Assembly (NCBI GenBank): GCA_021817355.1
Contig: JAKAVI010000032.1
Coordinates: 1-7,179, forward strand
Direction: 5' to 3'
Source: Pseudomonadota bacterium
GTDB taxonomy: Bacteria; Pseudomonadota; Alphaproteobacteria; Micropepsales; Micropepsaceae
Length of the DNA stretch: 7,179 bases
Part shown: positions 1-5,876 of the stretch, piece by piece
How the letters are laid out: every line of letters starts with the position of its first letter
Numbering within the stretch: the first letter of the stretch is position 1
The notes under the pieces: generated by a model
The model's input: the letters and a program-made list of their open reading frames with translations, nothing else
Told to the model about the DNA's origin: nothing
Database searches by the model: none
Translations under genes and position numbers: made by a program

Positions 1-391
1 TCTCTTCGGGGACAATCCGTTCGAGCTCGATATGGAGCAGCCCGTTCTCAAGCCGGGCGCCCCGCACCTCGACATTCTCGGCGAGCTGGAAGCGGCGCTC
101 AAATGCCCGGCCCGCAATGCCGCGATGCAGATAATTGGTCTGGCTTTCGTCCTCATCGGTACGCTTACCCTGCACCGTGAGCACGCCTTCGCGGACTTCC
201 ACATCAAGTTCGTTCTCGGCAAAGCCGGCTACCGCAAGGGTAATGCGATAGTGGGTCTCGCCGGTACGCTCGATGTTGTAGGGCGGATAGCCTTGGCCCG
301 AATCGAACTGCGGCACCTGGTCCAGCATATCGAACAGGCGGTCAAAGCCGACGGTGGAACGGAAAAGGGGGGAAAGATCGAATGCACGCAT
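1..391 (-). CDS. Small heat-shock protein Hsp20/IbpA family (3' end beyond window)
   Basis: This is an ATP-independent holdase chaperone that binds unfolding proteins in the cytoplasm and hands them to DnaK/ClpB. The visible 130 codons begin MRAFDLSPLFRSTVGFDRLF, the N-terminus typical of class A bacterial IbpA proteins. The alpha-crystallin domain follows from about residue 36 (YPPYNIE, then YRITLAVAGFAENELDVEV at 48-66). The segment LTVQGKR (71-77) and the later FQLAENVEV...ARLENGLLHIEL (101-123) are its standard strands. The usual C-terminal I-X-I/V oligomerisation motif and tail lie off the left edge, so the protein is incomplete here (family length is about 140-170 aa). The ATG at 391-389 is chosen because AGGAGG (405-400) lies 8 nt upstream and the family N-terminus starts there. 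Promoter and leader suggest heat control at transcription and translation. Family assignment is firm; the exact ibpA paralogue is not decidable. Confidence 0.95.
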   Translation of the reverse strand, partial: MRAFDLSPLFRSTVGFDRLFDMLDQVPQFDSGQGYPPYNIERTGETHYRITLAVAGFAENELDVEVREGVLTVQGKRTDEDESQTNYLHRGIAGRAFERRFQLAENVEVRGARLENGLLHIELERIVPEE

Positions 392-444
392 GGTCACAAC
401 CTCCTAAAAGCCTTGTGCATGGGTCCGCCAACTGGCCGGATCCC
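389..444 (-). promoter_or_regulatory. Candidate RNA thermometer in the hsp20 5' leader
   Basis: On the minus-strand transcript CAUG (421-418) pairs with CAUG (392-389), and CACAA (417-413) pairs with UUGUG (399-395). Only A394 and C393 bulge between the two stems. Inside, C410-G401, U409-A402 and U408-G403 close a small loop. The Shine-Dalgarno AGGAGG (405-400) sits in this apical part and the AUG (391-389) is fully base-paired. A second hairpin adjoins it (444-421: GGG/CCC, UCC/GGA, GCC/GGC with loop AGUU). It is known that alphaproteobacterial hsp20 genes are often controlled by ROSE-type thermometers with several stems and the last one masking the ribosome site. I do not see the exact U(U/C)GCU ROSE signature opposite the Shine-Dalgarno, so this may be a divergent ROSE or another thermometer type. 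Melting on heating is inferred. Confidence 0.6.
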
Positions 445-506
445 TTTCATCACAGCAGACAGCGAACGAAGGCCATTGGCCCTTCTGGGGCTGCCGCCGC
501 CAGGTG

Positions 507-535
507 AGTTAGGCACCCTTAGGTCAGCTTTCAAG
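507..535 (-). promoter_or_regulatory. RpoH (sigma-32) heat-shock promoter for hsp20
   Basis: Reading the minus strand, CTTGAAA (535-529) is followed after 15 nt by CCTAACT (513-507). This gives CTTG-N18-CCTAACT, close to the alphaproteobacterial heat-shock consensus CTTG-N17/18-CYTATNT, with one mismatch in the defined -10 positions. Transcription would start near 500, giving a leader of about 110 nt, the right size for a multi-hairpin thermometer. The position directly upstream of a small heat-shock gene supports the call. The start point was not measured. Confidence 0.7.
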
Positions 536-630
536 GGGTGAACCGGCGGGGGTCGGCCGTGAGACAAGATAACCCCGCCGGCTGCGGCAAAGCGAGTTGT
601 GCCACGCCGCCACAAATGCTCATATCGAAG

Positions 631-650
631 CCCTTCGATCGTTCGAAGGG
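631..650. repeat. Perfect 8-bp inverted repeat between hsp20 and SCP2 genes
   Basis: CCCTTCGA (631-638) and TCGAAGGG (643-650) are perfect reverse complements around TCGT. No T-run follows on either strand, so it is not an intrinsic terminator. It could be a stem of a small RNA ending at the terminator just downstream, or an operator. Nothing in the sequence decides between these. Confidence 0.5.
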
Positions 651-669
651 AGCGGCTTTGGCGGTGGAC

Positions 670-694
670 ATCTGGCCTGGCGGCCAGATTTTTT
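670..694 (+). terminator. Intrinsic terminator with no upstream plus-strand gene
   Basis: ATCTGGCC (670-677) pairs with GGCCAGAT (682-689) around a TGGC loop, an 8-bp GC-rich stem. It is followed directly by a run of Ts (six Ts at 689-694, the first usable in the stem). The T-run exists only on the plus strand, which gives the direction. No plus-strand protein gene precedes it; the nearest gene to the left is hsp20 on the other strand. It should therefore end a small RNA or act as an attenuator in the leader of the SCP2 operon. Confidence 0.6.
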
Positions 695-732
695 CCGCCC
701 GTTCGCGCGTACCGCATTTTGGAAGGTAAACC

Positions 733-752
733 GGCGAGGCGTGCGCCCCGCC
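733..752 (+). other. Stable hairpin just upstream of the SCP2 ribosome-binding site
   Basis: GGCG (733-736) pairs with CGCC (749-752), and after an A/C mismatch GGC (738-740) pairs with GCC (745-747), leaving loop GTGC. The stem ends 5 nt before the purine-rich Shine-Dalgarno (758-766). It is not followed by a T-run. It could protect the 5' end of the transcript or tune translation; its role is unknown. Confidence 0.4.
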
Positions 753-772
753 AATTTGAGGAAGGAAGTCTA

Positions 773-1096
773 ATGAGCTCTGAGCAGGTGCAGCAGATCG
801 TGCAGCAGATGGGCGGGGCCATCGGGGCCAATTCGGGCCTAGGCGGCACCTTGAAGTTCGATTTTGGCGAGCCGGGCAGCGTCTTTATCGACGGCAAGTC
901 AACGCCCAATACGGTCAGTGACGGTGCTGGCAAGACTGCCGACTGCACCATCAGCCTTACCCTTGAGACCTTCGAAAAAATGGTCAAGGGCGAACTCGAC
1001 GGAACCTCGGCGTTCATGCAGGGCAAGCTGCGCGTTGCCGGTGACATGGGCCTTGCCATGAAGCTTGGACCGGTTCTCGCAAAGGCCCGCGGTTAA
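773..1096 (+). CDS. SCP2 sterol-carrier/lipid-transfer domain protein
   Basis: This is a 107-residue stand-alone SCP2 (sterol carrier protein 2) domain. The family forms a small soluble fold with a hydrophobic tunnel that binds fatty acyl chains, acyl-CoA or sterol-like lipids. The signature is the C-terminal MQGKLRVAGDMGLAMKL (82-98), matching the family pattern of a GK(L/I)...GD...A.KL block, preceded by the SLTLETFEKMVKGELD strand-helix (61-76). There is no signal peptide or membrane segment, so it should be cytoplasmic. The ATG at 773 is chosen over upstream in-frame starts because the family domain begins there and a strong Shine-Dalgarno (GAGGAAGGA, 758-766) lies 6 nt before it. Upstream codons would read through the terminator hairpin. 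It is 2 nt from the hydrolase gene, so the two are probably co-transcribed and coupled. The bound lipid is unknown. Confidence 0.9.
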   Translation: MSSEQVQQIVQQMGGAIGANSGLGGTLKFDFGEPGSVFIDGKSTPNTVSDGAGKTADCTISLTLETFEKMVKGELDGTSAFMQGKLRVAGDMGLAMKLGPVLAKARG

Positions 1097-1098
1097 GC

Positions 1099-2031
1099 TT
1101 GGCGTTGGACGCGCTTTCCACCCGCGTCATCTCAAGTGGTGACGGATGCCGGTTGCGTTTCGCCGTCTTTGGCGTCGCGCCGGCAGTCCCTGCCCGCGGC
1201 CTTTGCGTTCTGTTGCATGGCCTTTCCGAGTTCATCGAAAAATATACCGAGGTGATCGATGAGCTGCGTGGCCGCGGCCTCGTTGTCGCGACCTTCGACT
1301 GGCGCAGCCAGGGAGGCTCACAGCGCTGTCTTGCCGATCCGCTCAAGATTCACGTCGAGGATTTTTCCCAGTATGACGCCGATCTGGCCGCCTTCATGGA
1401 GCAGGTGGCGTATCCGCTCGCACAGGGCCCTATCATTGCCCTCGCCCATTCCATGGGCGGGCATATCCTGCTGCGCGCCCTGAAGGCCAAGCCGACGCTG
1501 GTGCGTGCGGCAGTGCTGTCCGCGCCCATGATCGGCATGCAGACGGACGGCTATCCTTCCTCCGTTGCCCGCAGCATCTGCAAGCTCCAGACCGTTTTTG
1601 GCCACCGTGAAGACTGGGTGTGGGGGGCAGACAAGCTCGATCCCATCACCATGGATTTTGCGGCGCAAAGGGTGACCCGTGATCCGCAGCGCTTTGCTCG
1701 TACGCAGGCGCTGCTCCGTGCGGCGCCTGAGCTGCGGACCAAGGGGCCCAGCTGGGGCTGGCTTGACGCGTCCTTCCGCTCCATCGCCTGGATGCGTCAG
1801 AACAGCTTTGGCAGAGCCCTCACCACCCCGCTTCTCAGCTTCGGGGCCCAGAGCGACCGCGTCGTGGTCAGCGCGGACTGCCGCGAACTGATGCGGCGGC
1901 TGCCCGCAGCTCGCTATGTTGCGCTCAGCGATGCGGAACATGAAATCCTGATGGAGCGCGATGAGGTCCGTGCCCAGTTCTGGGCGGCCTTCGACGCTTT
2001 CCTGGCAGAGCAGCTCTCAGGCTCCCAATAA
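1099..2031 (+). CDS. Alpha/beta hydrolase, PldB/monoacylglycerol lipase type
   Basis: This is a 310-aa serine hydrolase of the COG2267 (PldB, Hydrolase_4) group, which cleaves lysophospholipids, monoacylglycerols or related esters. The oxyanion motif LLHGLSEF is at 38-45 and the nucleophile elbow AHSMGG at 116-121 with Ser118. The acid is probably Asp253 in GAQSDRVV, and the base His281 in AEHEIL. The cap lies between about 145 and 235. There is no signal peptide, so a cytoplasmic or membrane-peripheral site is likely. The start is uncertain: no ATG or GTG suits, so TTG 1099 (2 nt after the SCP2 stop) or TTG 1105 is used, with only a weak AAAGG upstream; coupling to SCP2 translation is likely. 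The 3' end overlaps the convergent hisN gene by 15 bp. The pairing with SCP2 suggests the carrier presents or removes its lipid substrate, but this is inference. Confidence 0.88.
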   Translation: MALDALSTRVISSGDGCRLRFAVFGVAPAVPARGLCVLLHGLSEFIEKYTEVIDELRGRGLVVATFDWRSQGGSQRCLADPLKIHVEDFSQYDADLAAFMEQVAYPLAQGPIIALAHSMGGHILLRALKAKPTLVRAAVLSAPMIGMQTDGYPSSVARSICKLQTVFGHREDWVWGADKLDPITMDFAAQRVTRDPQRFARTQALLRAAPELRTKGPSWGWLDASFRSIAWMRQNSFGRALTTPLLSFGAQSDRVVVSADCRELMRRLPAARYVALSDAEHEILMERDEVRAQFWAAFDAFLAEQLSGSQ

Positions 2032-2817
2032 CCGAAGCGCCTCCGCATGGACCCGCCTGTCGCCGGCGGCAACCACTGCGAAATAGTCCCCCGTGAGGCT
2101 CAGGGCCCGGCCCTGCCAATCGGTGATGACACCACCGGACTGCTCGACCACGGGAATGAGCGCAGCAACGTCCCAGGGTCGCAGCGCCGCTTCGATGACA
2201 AGATCGGTATAGCCGCCGGCCAGAAGGGCATAGCCATAGCAGTCGCCCCCATAGCGGCTCATGCGGGCGGAGCGTGCCACACGCTCGAAACGCTCGGCCT
2301 CGTCCGCATCGAAATAGCTGAAGGGATGGGTGGTGGTGACGATCGCGTCGGCCAGGCGGTTGCAGCTGCGTACCCTCAAGGGTCTTTGACCGGCCGGGGT
2401 GATGCGCAGCGCCAGGCCCGGTACCGCCAGAAAGCGCTCGCGCAGGATGGGCTGGTCAATGAGGCCAAGAACCCGCTGTCCTTCGGCTTCCAGCGCAATC
2501 AGGGTTCCCCACAACAGCTGGCCGGTGATGAAAGCGCGCGTTCCATCCAGGGGATCAAGAACCCAGCGCCGGTCGCTGCTGCCAGGGGTCTCGCCGAATT
2601 CCTCTCCGAGGATCCCATCTGCGGGGTATTCGGCACAGATCAGCGCACGCAGCGCGGTTTCGGTACCGCGATCTGCCGCGGTCACCGGATCAAAGGCGCC
2701 GGCTTTGGCTTTGTCCTCGACTTCGAGCGGGCGGTCAAACAAGGGCCGGATGACCTCGCCCGCGCGGTCGGCAAGGCGGTGGGCAAATTCTATCGTATGT
2801 GGATCGAGTGCGGCCAT
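2017..2817 (-). CDS. hisN: Histidinol-phosphatase, inositol monophosphatase family
   Basis: The predicted enzyme removes phosphate from L-histidinol phosphate in histidine biosynthesis, using Mg2+. The 266-aa product carries the family metal motifs: DPVTAADR (43-50), GEEFGE (71-76), WVLDPLDGTRAFITG (85-99, with Asp88 and Asp91) and PWDVAALIPVVEQSGG (214-229, with Asp216). The segment after DGT (RAFITGQLLWGTLIAL) looks like HisN rather than SuhB/IMPase, which have TTNFIHG-like residues there, but another sugar or inositol phosphate substrate cannot be excluded. ATG 2817 gives the normal length; an in-frame TTG at 2847 would add 10 residues. Neither start has a good Shine-Dalgarno. A poor promoter-like pair (TTGTTT 2852-2847, 17 nt, TACACC 2829-2824) would make the transcript start almost at the ATG. 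The gene is alone on its strand and not in a his operon. Confidence 0.85.
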   Translation of the reverse strand: MAALDPHTIEFAHRLADRAGEVIRPLFDRPLEVEDKAKAGAFDPVTAADRGTETALRALICAEYPADGILGEEFGETPGSSDRRWVLDPLDGTRAFITGQLLWGTLIALEAEGQRVLGLIDQPILRERFLAVPGLALRITPAGQRPLRVRSCNRLADAIVTTTHPFSYFDADEAERFERVARSARMSRYGGDCYGYALLAGGYTDLVIEAALRPWDVAALIPVVEQSGGVITDWQGRALSLTGDYFAVVAAGDRRVHAEALRLLGA

Positions 2818-2839
2818 CAGCTCGGTGTAGGATGGCCGC
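2810..2839. repeat. 9-bp inverted repeat over the hisN start in the divergent hisN/SDR gap
   Basis: GCGGCCATC (2810-2818) and GATGGCCGC (2831-2839) are perfect reverse complements separated by 12 bp. The left arm contains the hisN start codon (2817-2815) and its next bases. As DNA this could be an operator for a dimeric repressor that acts on both divergent genes. As RNA, in a hisN transcript starting upstream, it would be a hairpin hiding the AUG. The repeat is seen directly; the function is inferred. Confidence 0.45.
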
Positions 2840-2867
2840 CGCAGCAAAACAACAGGACAGAAGGCGC

Positions 2868-3719
2868 ATGAACAGTGTCGTGGTGACCGGGGTGGCCACT
2901 GGAATCGGGTGGGGTTGCGCCAAAGTGCTGCTAAAGCACGGTTTTCGCGTCTTTGGGAGCGTTCGCAAGGAGCTTGACGCGGCGCGGCTGCGTGACCAGT
3001 TTGGAGAAAATTTCGAACCTTTGCTGTTTGATGTCACGGATGCGGCCGCGGTGCTGGCGGCCGCGCAGCAAGTCAGGGCCGCCCTTTCGGGGATGAACCT
3101 GTCCGGGCTCGTCAATAATGCCGGGATCGCGGTACCGGGGCCTCTCCTGCATCTTCCGATCGCCGCGTTCCGCCAGCAGCTTGAGGTCAATGTGGTCGGC
3201 CAGCTGATCGTCACCCAGGCCTTTGCACCACTGTGCGGGGCTGCGTCCGGGACACCGCACCCTAAGGGGCGCATCGTCAACATCACCTCGGTTGGCGGCA
3301 CCAGTGCCTCGCCCTTTGTCGGGGCCTATAACAGCTCGAAATTCGCCTTCGAAGGCCTGAGCGAAGCTCTGCGACGCGAACTGATGCTCTTTGGTGTCGA
3401 CGTCATCACGGTCGCGCCCGGTGCGGTACAAACGCCGATCTGGGACAAGGCCGAAACCATCGATGTGTCGCAGTATGAAAGTACCGCCTATGGACCTGCC
3501 TTGCGCAAAGTTCGCTCGCTCATGCTCGCCATGGGGCAAAAGGGGCTGGCGCCTGAAGCCATCGGGGAGGCGGTGCATCGGGCGCTGACCGCCCGCACAC
3601 CAAAGGCACGCTACGTGGTCACACCCGATCCGGTGCAGAATTTTATCGTCAACACGCTGCCGCGCCGCCTCGTCGATCGCATGATCGCCCGGCGTCTGGG
3701 GCTTGCAGGCAAAAGTTAG
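2868..3719 (+). CDS. Classical short-chain dehydrogenase/reductase (SDR)
   Basis: This is a 283-aa NAD(P)(H)-dependent oxidoreductase with a Rossmann fold. Visible motifs are the cofactor loop TGVATGIG (7-14), Asp55 of FDVTD, NNAG (83-86), the structural Asn108 in LEVNVVG, Ser141 in NITS, and the catalytic YNSSK (Tyr154, Lys158). PGAVQTP (184-190) is the usual segment after the active site. Arg33/Lys34 at the end of the second strand favour NADP(H). The C-terminal extension ending LPRRLVDRMIARRLGL is basic and hydrophobic and may touch the membrane. The substrate cannot be read from the sequence. ATG 2868 places the first strand (SVVVTG) correctly; AGGA (2854-2857) and AGAAGG (2859-2864) precede it. 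An in-frame start at 2799 would add 23 unrelated residues inside hisN. It is divergent from hisN and its stop codon overlaps that of typA. Confidence 0.92.
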   Translation: MNSVVVTGVATGIGWGCAKVLLKHGFRVFGSVRKELDAARLRDQFGENFEPLLFDVTDAAAVLAAAQQVRAALSGMNLSGLVNNAGIAVPGPLLHLPIAAFRQQLEVNVVGQLIVTQAFAPLCGAASGTPHPKGRIVNITSVGGTSASPFVGAYNSSKFAFEGLSEALRRELMLFGVDVITVAPGAVQTPIWDKAETIDVSQYESTAYGPALRKVRSLMLAMGQKGLAPEAIGEAVHRALTARTPKARYVVTPDPVQNFIVNTLPRRLVDRMIARRLGLAGKS

Positions 3720-5548
3720 GCCTGATCGCTGTCCAGACGCGCCCGTCTGCGCTGGTGGGGCAGCAGTTCACGCTTGCGCAGGCGGATGGATTGCGGCGTA
3801 ACCTCGACCAGTTCATCATCTTCGATATAGGCGATCGCCTGCTCGAGGGTCAGCGGCACGATCGGCGTCAGACGCACCGCTTCGTCCTTCGAGGTGGTAC
3901 GAATATTGGTCAGCTGCTTGGCCTTGAGCGGGTTGACATCAAGATCATTGTCTTTGGCGTTCTCGCCAATGATCATGCCCTGATAGACCTTGGTGCCAGG
4001 AACGATGAAAAGCCGCCCGCGTTCCTCAAGATACCAGAGCGCATAGGCTACCGCTTCGCCATCGCCGGTGGAGATCAGCACGCCATTGCGCCGCCCCTCG
4101 ATCGGCCCTTTGTGCAGGGCATAGGAGTGGAACATGCGGTTCATCACACCGGTGCCGCGGGTATCGGTCAGGAATTCGCCATGATAGCCGATGAGGCCGC
4201 GTGCGGGCGCCAGAAAGGTGAGGCGGGTCTTGCCGGCACCCATTGGCCGCATATCCTGCAGTTCACCCTTGCGCAGGCTGACTTTCTCGATGACGACGCC
4301 GGTATAGGGATCATCAACGTCCACCGTGACTTCTTCGATCGGCTCCAGTCGTTCTGAGGTGGCCTCGTCACGCTGAAACAGAACTCGCGGTCGCGAAATT
4401 GATAGCTCAAAGCCTTCGCGGCGCATGGTTTCCACAAGCACGCCCAGTTGCAATTCGCCACGACCGGCAACTTCGAAGTTCCCTTCCCCGGTTTCGCGCA
4501 GATGAATGGCGACATTGCCCTCGGCCTCGCGCAGGAGACGTTCGCGGATAACCCGGCTTTGCACCTTGTCGCCTTCACGTCCGGCCATGGGCGAATCATT
4601 GACCGCAAGGGTAATGGCCAGTGTCGGCGGATCGATGGGGTTGGCGGCGATGGCGGTGCTGACCTGAACATCGCACAACGTGTCCGCCACGGTTGCGACC
4701 TGCAGTCCGGCAATCGCGATGATATCCCCGGCACTGGCGTGAACCACGGGAACGCGGGCCAGGCCGCGAAATGCCAGCAACTTGGTGGCGCGGGCCCGTT
4801 CCAGTTCTTCGCCGGCGCGATTGAGTACCTTGATGACGCGGTTGACGTTGATTTCGCCGGATTCAATGCGTCCGGTCAGAATGCGTCCAAGATAAGGATC
4901 CGACTCGATGGTTGTCACCAGCATCTGAAACGGATGCTGCGGCCCTGCAAGTCCAACCGGTTTGGGCGGCGGAACATCCGCTACGATACGCCGGAAGAGG
5001 GGGGACAGGTCCTCGCGTGGCTGCGACAGCTCATCGACCGCCCAGCCAGAACGGCCGGAAGCGTACAGCACATGAAAATCCAGCTGGTCGTCATTGGCCT
5101 CAAGCGCGAGGAACAGGTCAAAGATATTCTCAAGTGTTTCCTCAGGCTGGGCATCCTGGCGATCCACCTTGTTGATGACCACAATCGGCTTCAGGCCCAG
5201 CTTGAGGGCCTTGGACAGGACGAACTTGGTCTGCGGCATGACGCTTTCGGCGGCATCGACCAGAAGTACGACGCCGTCGACCATTGAGAGGATGCGCTCC
5301 ACCTCGCCACCGAAATCGGCGTGGCCCGGAGTATCCACGATGTTGATGCGTACCCCGCTCCATTCCACCGAGGTACATTTGGCCAGGATGGTGATGCCGC
5401 GCTCGCGCTCCAGATCGTTGGAATCCATCGCACGCTCGGCCATGTGCTGGTTTTCGCGCACCGACCCGGACTGCTTCAGCAGCTGGTCGACGAGCGTGGT
5501 TTTGCCATGATCAACATGGGCGATAATGGCAATGTTGCGCAGTTCCAT
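3716..5548 (-). CDS. typA: Translational GTPase TypA/BipA
   Basis: TypA/BipA is a ribosome-binding GTPase of the EF-G family, needed for growth under stress such as cold, and for 50S assembly and virulence traits in several bacteria. The 610-aa length matches the family. GTPase motifs in order are AHVDHGKTT (10-18), RERGITI (48-54), DTPGH (72-76), NKVD (126-129) and SGR (164-166). The EF-G-like domains II, III and V follow, with the TypA-specific part in GAGKTRLTFLAPARGLIGY and after it, and a basic tail (KRELLPHQRRRARLD). The start is ATG 5548 (MELRNIAIIAHVDHGK); the open frame runs on to 5665, but that stretch contains the promoter and has no family similarity. No strong Shine-Dalgarno is visible. 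The stop (TAA, 3718-3716) shares bases with the SDR stop. Confidence 0.97.
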   Translation of the reverse strand: MELRNIAIIAHVDHGKTTLVDQLLKQSGSVRENQHMAERAMDSNDLERERGITILAKCTSVEWSGVRINIVDTPGHADFGGEVERILSMVDGVVLLVDAAESVMPQTKFVLSKALKLGLKPIVVINKVDRQDAQPEETLENIFDLFLALEANDDQLDFHVLYASGRSGWAVDELSQPREDLSPLFRRIVADVPPPKPVGLAGPQHPFQMLVTTIESDPYLGRILTGRIESGEINVNRVIKVLNRAGEELERARATKLLAFRGLARVPVVHASAGDIIAIAGLQVATVADTLCDVQVSTAIAANPIDPPTLAITLAVNDSPMAGREGDKVQSRVIRERLLREAEGNVAIHLRETGEGNFEVAGRGELQLGVLVETMRREGFELSISRPRVLFQRDEATSERLEPIEEVTVDVDDPYTGVVIEKVSLRKGELQDMRPMGAGKTRLTFLAPARGLIGYHGEFLTDTRGTGVMNRMFHSYALHKGPIEGRRNGVLISTGDGEAVAYALWYLEERGRLFIVPGTKVYQGMIIGENAKDNDLDVNPLKAKQLTNIRTTSKDEAVRLTPIVPLTLEQAIAYIEDDELVEVTPQSIRLRKRELLPHQRRRARLDSDQA

Positions 5549-5584
5549 CGGTCGGGCGTGCTTTCGCGCTTGCAATCGGCGGCG

Positions 5585-5613
5585 CTTATAGACGGCTGGC
5601 CCCCTCACCGCAA
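5585..5613 (-). promoter_or_regulatory. Sigma-70-type promoter of typA
   Basis: On the minus strand TTGCGG (5613-5608) and TATAAG (5590-5585) are separated by exactly 17 nt. This has five of six matches to the -10 consensus and the highly conserved TTG of the -35. Transcription would start near 5578, giving a leader of about 30 nt before the typA ATG at 5548. This also argues against any start further upstream. Confidence 0.7.
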
Positions 5614-5876
5614 TCAGCCTGCCCCCGAACACCCTCCGTGCGCCAACCGGACCGGCCGGCTGCATGCCGTCTCCGGCATGTATCCGATCACCTTCGGGTG
5701 AGCGTTATCATGAATGAGTCACAAACGGCGCGATTTCTGTCTCAATCTGTCTTGAACAGGCCAGGACTGCTGGCAACCCCGGCCAGCTCTGGTTAGGACG
5801 ACAGAACCCGAGCGCGTGGTGCCAAAGCCATGCCCCGTCCCCACCCTGGGCGGCCCAGCCACGAACCCTAAGCCCG
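5614..5876. other. Divergent intergenic region between typA and the RND efflux operon
   Basis: No credible gene lies here. It holds several inverted repeats. CATGCCG (5663-5669) pairs with CGGCATG (5674-5680) around TCTC. TCACC (5688-5692) pairs with GGTGA (5697-5701) around a TTCG tetraloop. Three short arms, GCCAG 5760-5764, CTGGC 5770-5774 and GCCAG 5782-5786, can pair in alternative ways. CTGGG (5846-5850) pairs with CCCAG (5854-5858). A lone -10-like TATCAT occurs at about 5706-5711 with no good -35, so the efflux promoter is not identified. No terminator-like T-run is seen. Confidence 0.4.

Noticed and set aside
32..541. Plus-strand open frame of 169 codons opposite hsp20
   Set aside because: It is the complement of the hsp20 coding sequence and its promoter; the translation shows no family features, while the minus strand gives a clear alpha-crystallin domain.
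394..1059. Minus-strand open frame of 221 codons across the hsp20 leader and SCP2 gene
   Set aside because: It crosses the heat-shock promoter, the terminator and most of SCP2 in antisense. Its composition is low-complexity Pro/Ser/Arg and it has no recognisable domain.
2818..2847. TTG start of hisN at 2847
   Set aside because: It would add ten residues (LRRPSYTEL region) not typical of the family, and ATG 2817 gives the usual length. It cannot be fully excluded because neither start has a strong ribosome site.
2047..2871. Long plus-strand frame opposite hisN, and the similar frame 4448-5287 opposite typA
   Set aside because: Both are antisense shadows common in GC-rich DNA. The opposite strand encodes proteins with complete catalytic motifs.
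5549..5665. N-terminal extension of TypA by 39 residues
   Set aside because: The extension contains the -35/-10 promoter pair and lies upstream of the family start MELRNIAIIAHVDHGK.
5766..5829. SAM-riboswitch-like words (TGGCAACC at 5771-5778 and GGTGCCAA at 5818-5825) before the efflux operon
   Set aside because: The order recalls the SAM-I/SAM-IV core, but the kink-turn segment, the closing P1 helix and the correct P2 are absent, and the downstream genes are not methionine-related. A covariance-model search of 5700-5876 would settle it.
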